Below are positions 63,390 through 64,000 of a stretch of DNA of 64,000 nucleotides, one piece after another. The stretch comes from Planctomycetia bacterium (GTDB taxonomy: Bacteria; Planctomycetota; Phycisphaerae; UBA1845; Fen-1342), in NCBI GenBank assembly GCA_015709575.1, contig CP054190.1, positions 1,612,001 to 1,676,000 on the forward strand, written 5' to 3'. A program made the translations under genes and the position numbers. The number at the start of each line of letters is the position of its first letter. Positions within the stretch are counted from its first letter, which is position 1. Under the pieces are notes generated by a model, which did not search any database, had not been told where the DNA came from, and saw nothing but the letters and a program-made list of their open reading frames with translations.

Positions 63390-64000
63390 ATGGTGCGCAT
63401 GCGGCCCTATGGGGCGGCGAAGCTGATTTGCGGCGTGTGGGCCGTCGATGACGGCCTGGTAAGCCGCGCGGTGCAACTGCTCACGCGCGCCTATGGTGGG
63501 GTGTTCGCGCGCACGCCGCTCATGCCGGTTGCCCAACCCGGGCACGACATCGTGCCGCGCGAGGTCGGCGTATCGGAAGAAAATTCTGCGATGAGACCGT
63601 TGCAGCTCGAAGGCCAGCGCTCGGCGGCGGAGAGCGGGCATCGGCCCGACGACGCTGGGCGCGCGCCACAGACTTCTGGGGCTGTATCGCCGGTGATGGG
63701 GGTGCAGCAATTCGTCGGTTTCGGCCACCGCACCACCGCAGCGCAGCTTCCTGACGCCGTGATCAACACGGCCGCCGTGGAAGAGCAATTGATCGATCAG
63801 CTTGTCGGTTTGGATGCCATCGACGTCCCGGTTCTCACTCCCGGCTACGTCCATCCTGCGAAGGTCGTGCTCGCTCACCGCGTCGATCAGCCGCAGCGCG
63901 TCTATCTCGCGCCCGGCGCATTCGCTGAACCGGTGCTCTGGTACGGTCCCCGGGGCTGGCGCGGGCATCCGTGGACGCCGCCGGCACTGTTGAGTCACGA
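63390..64000 (+). CDS. DUF4416-like protein (3' end cut by window edge)
   Basis: A reading frame from the ATG at 63390, open to the end of the window (over 200 codons). The C-terminal visible part LTPGYVHPAKVVLAHRVDQPQRVYLAPGAFAEP, followed by PWTPPALLS, resembles the conserved end of DUF4416 (a PGYxxxAKxVLAT...H-R-IYLGxGIYAEV pattern). The N-terminal PYGAAKLICGVWAVDDGLVSRAVQLLTRAYG fits the family start. The middle (about 55-115) is divergent. Function unknown. It lies 60 bp after manA. Confidence 0.6.
   Translation, partial: MVRMRPYGAAKLICGVWAVDDGLVSRAVQLLTRAYGGVFARTPLMPVAQPGHDIVPREVGVSEENSAMRPLQLEGQRSAAESGHRPDDAGRAPQTSGAVSPVMGVQQFVGFGHRTTAAQLPDAVINTAAVEEQLIDQLVGLDAIDVPVLTPGYVHPAKVVLAHRVDQPQRVYLAPGAFAEPVLWYGPRGWRGHPWTPPALLSH

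Noticed and set aside
63111-63998. Minus-strand open frame of about 295 codons at the right edge
   Set aside because: It overlaps manA and the DUF4416-like frame on the other strand; the latter has recognisable family motifs, this one has none.

Overview
The window is high-GC DNA from a bacterium that is most probably a planctomycete of the Phycisphaerae type. The assignment rests on gene families seen here together: three secreted proteins ending in dockerin-like repeats with the signature NFDIDPFV (plus a fourth with a divergent pair), a PEP-CTERM protein, a prepilin-like protein with an H-X9-DG motif, an ECF sigma/anti-sigma pair, and flagellar genes under a sigma-54 type promoter. This is inferred from family knowledge; no database search was possible.

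Layout. 1-11980 (minus strand) is a flagellar block. Read in the direction of transcription it encodes a TPR membrane protein, a FlgN-like chaperone, a histidine kinase and an NtrC-type regulator, then an octamer repeat array, a sigma-54 (-24/-12) promoter, and flgB-flgC-fliE-fliF-fliG-fliH-fliI (fliI runs off the left edge). The kinase/regulator pair very likely activates the flgB promoter next door. 12177-16678 holds a GAF-GGDEF cyclase, a glycolipid-type glycosyltransferase, an HU-like protein and a LOG-family protein. 16927-21072 has a PEP-CTERM protein, an M28 peptidase and a YeiH-type permease. 21073-21935 is a repeat-rich gap (a REP-like double hairpin, a 42-bp tandem array and a 21-bp tandem array) that runs into the 3' end of ispH.

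23032-31079 carries mixed housekeeping and envelope genes: a small lipoprotein-like peptide, a GH113-like protein, an MFS-acyltransferase fusion, a prepilin-like protein, kynureninase, small exported proteins and lipA. 31235-40900 is an accessory secretome: a glycoside-hydrolase-like dockerin protein, an ECF sigma/anti-sigma/Pro-Gly-rich exported protein operon, a frameshifted beta-propeller-like dockerin protein, and two tandem paralogous dockerin proteins joined by a 388-bp direct repeat. An intact IS5-family element (40900-41841) has inserted exactly in the stop codon of the last paralog.

41975-64000 is mostly metabolic and informational: an MDR oxidoreductase, twin TlpA-like thioredoxins, acetyl-CoA synthetase, tRNA-Ser(GGA), biotin carboxylase, dnaX with an A10 slippery run, the 4.5S SRP RNA, a collagen-like/YadA-like lipoprotein, xseB, a coiled-coil membrane protein, a Ski2-like helicase, a polytopic TPR protein, a zinc-ribbon/Gly-repeat protein, and a translationally coupled GH10-like (catalytic residues apparently lost)/ComEA-like/mannose-6-phosphate isomerase operon followed by a DUF4416-like gene cut by the right edge.
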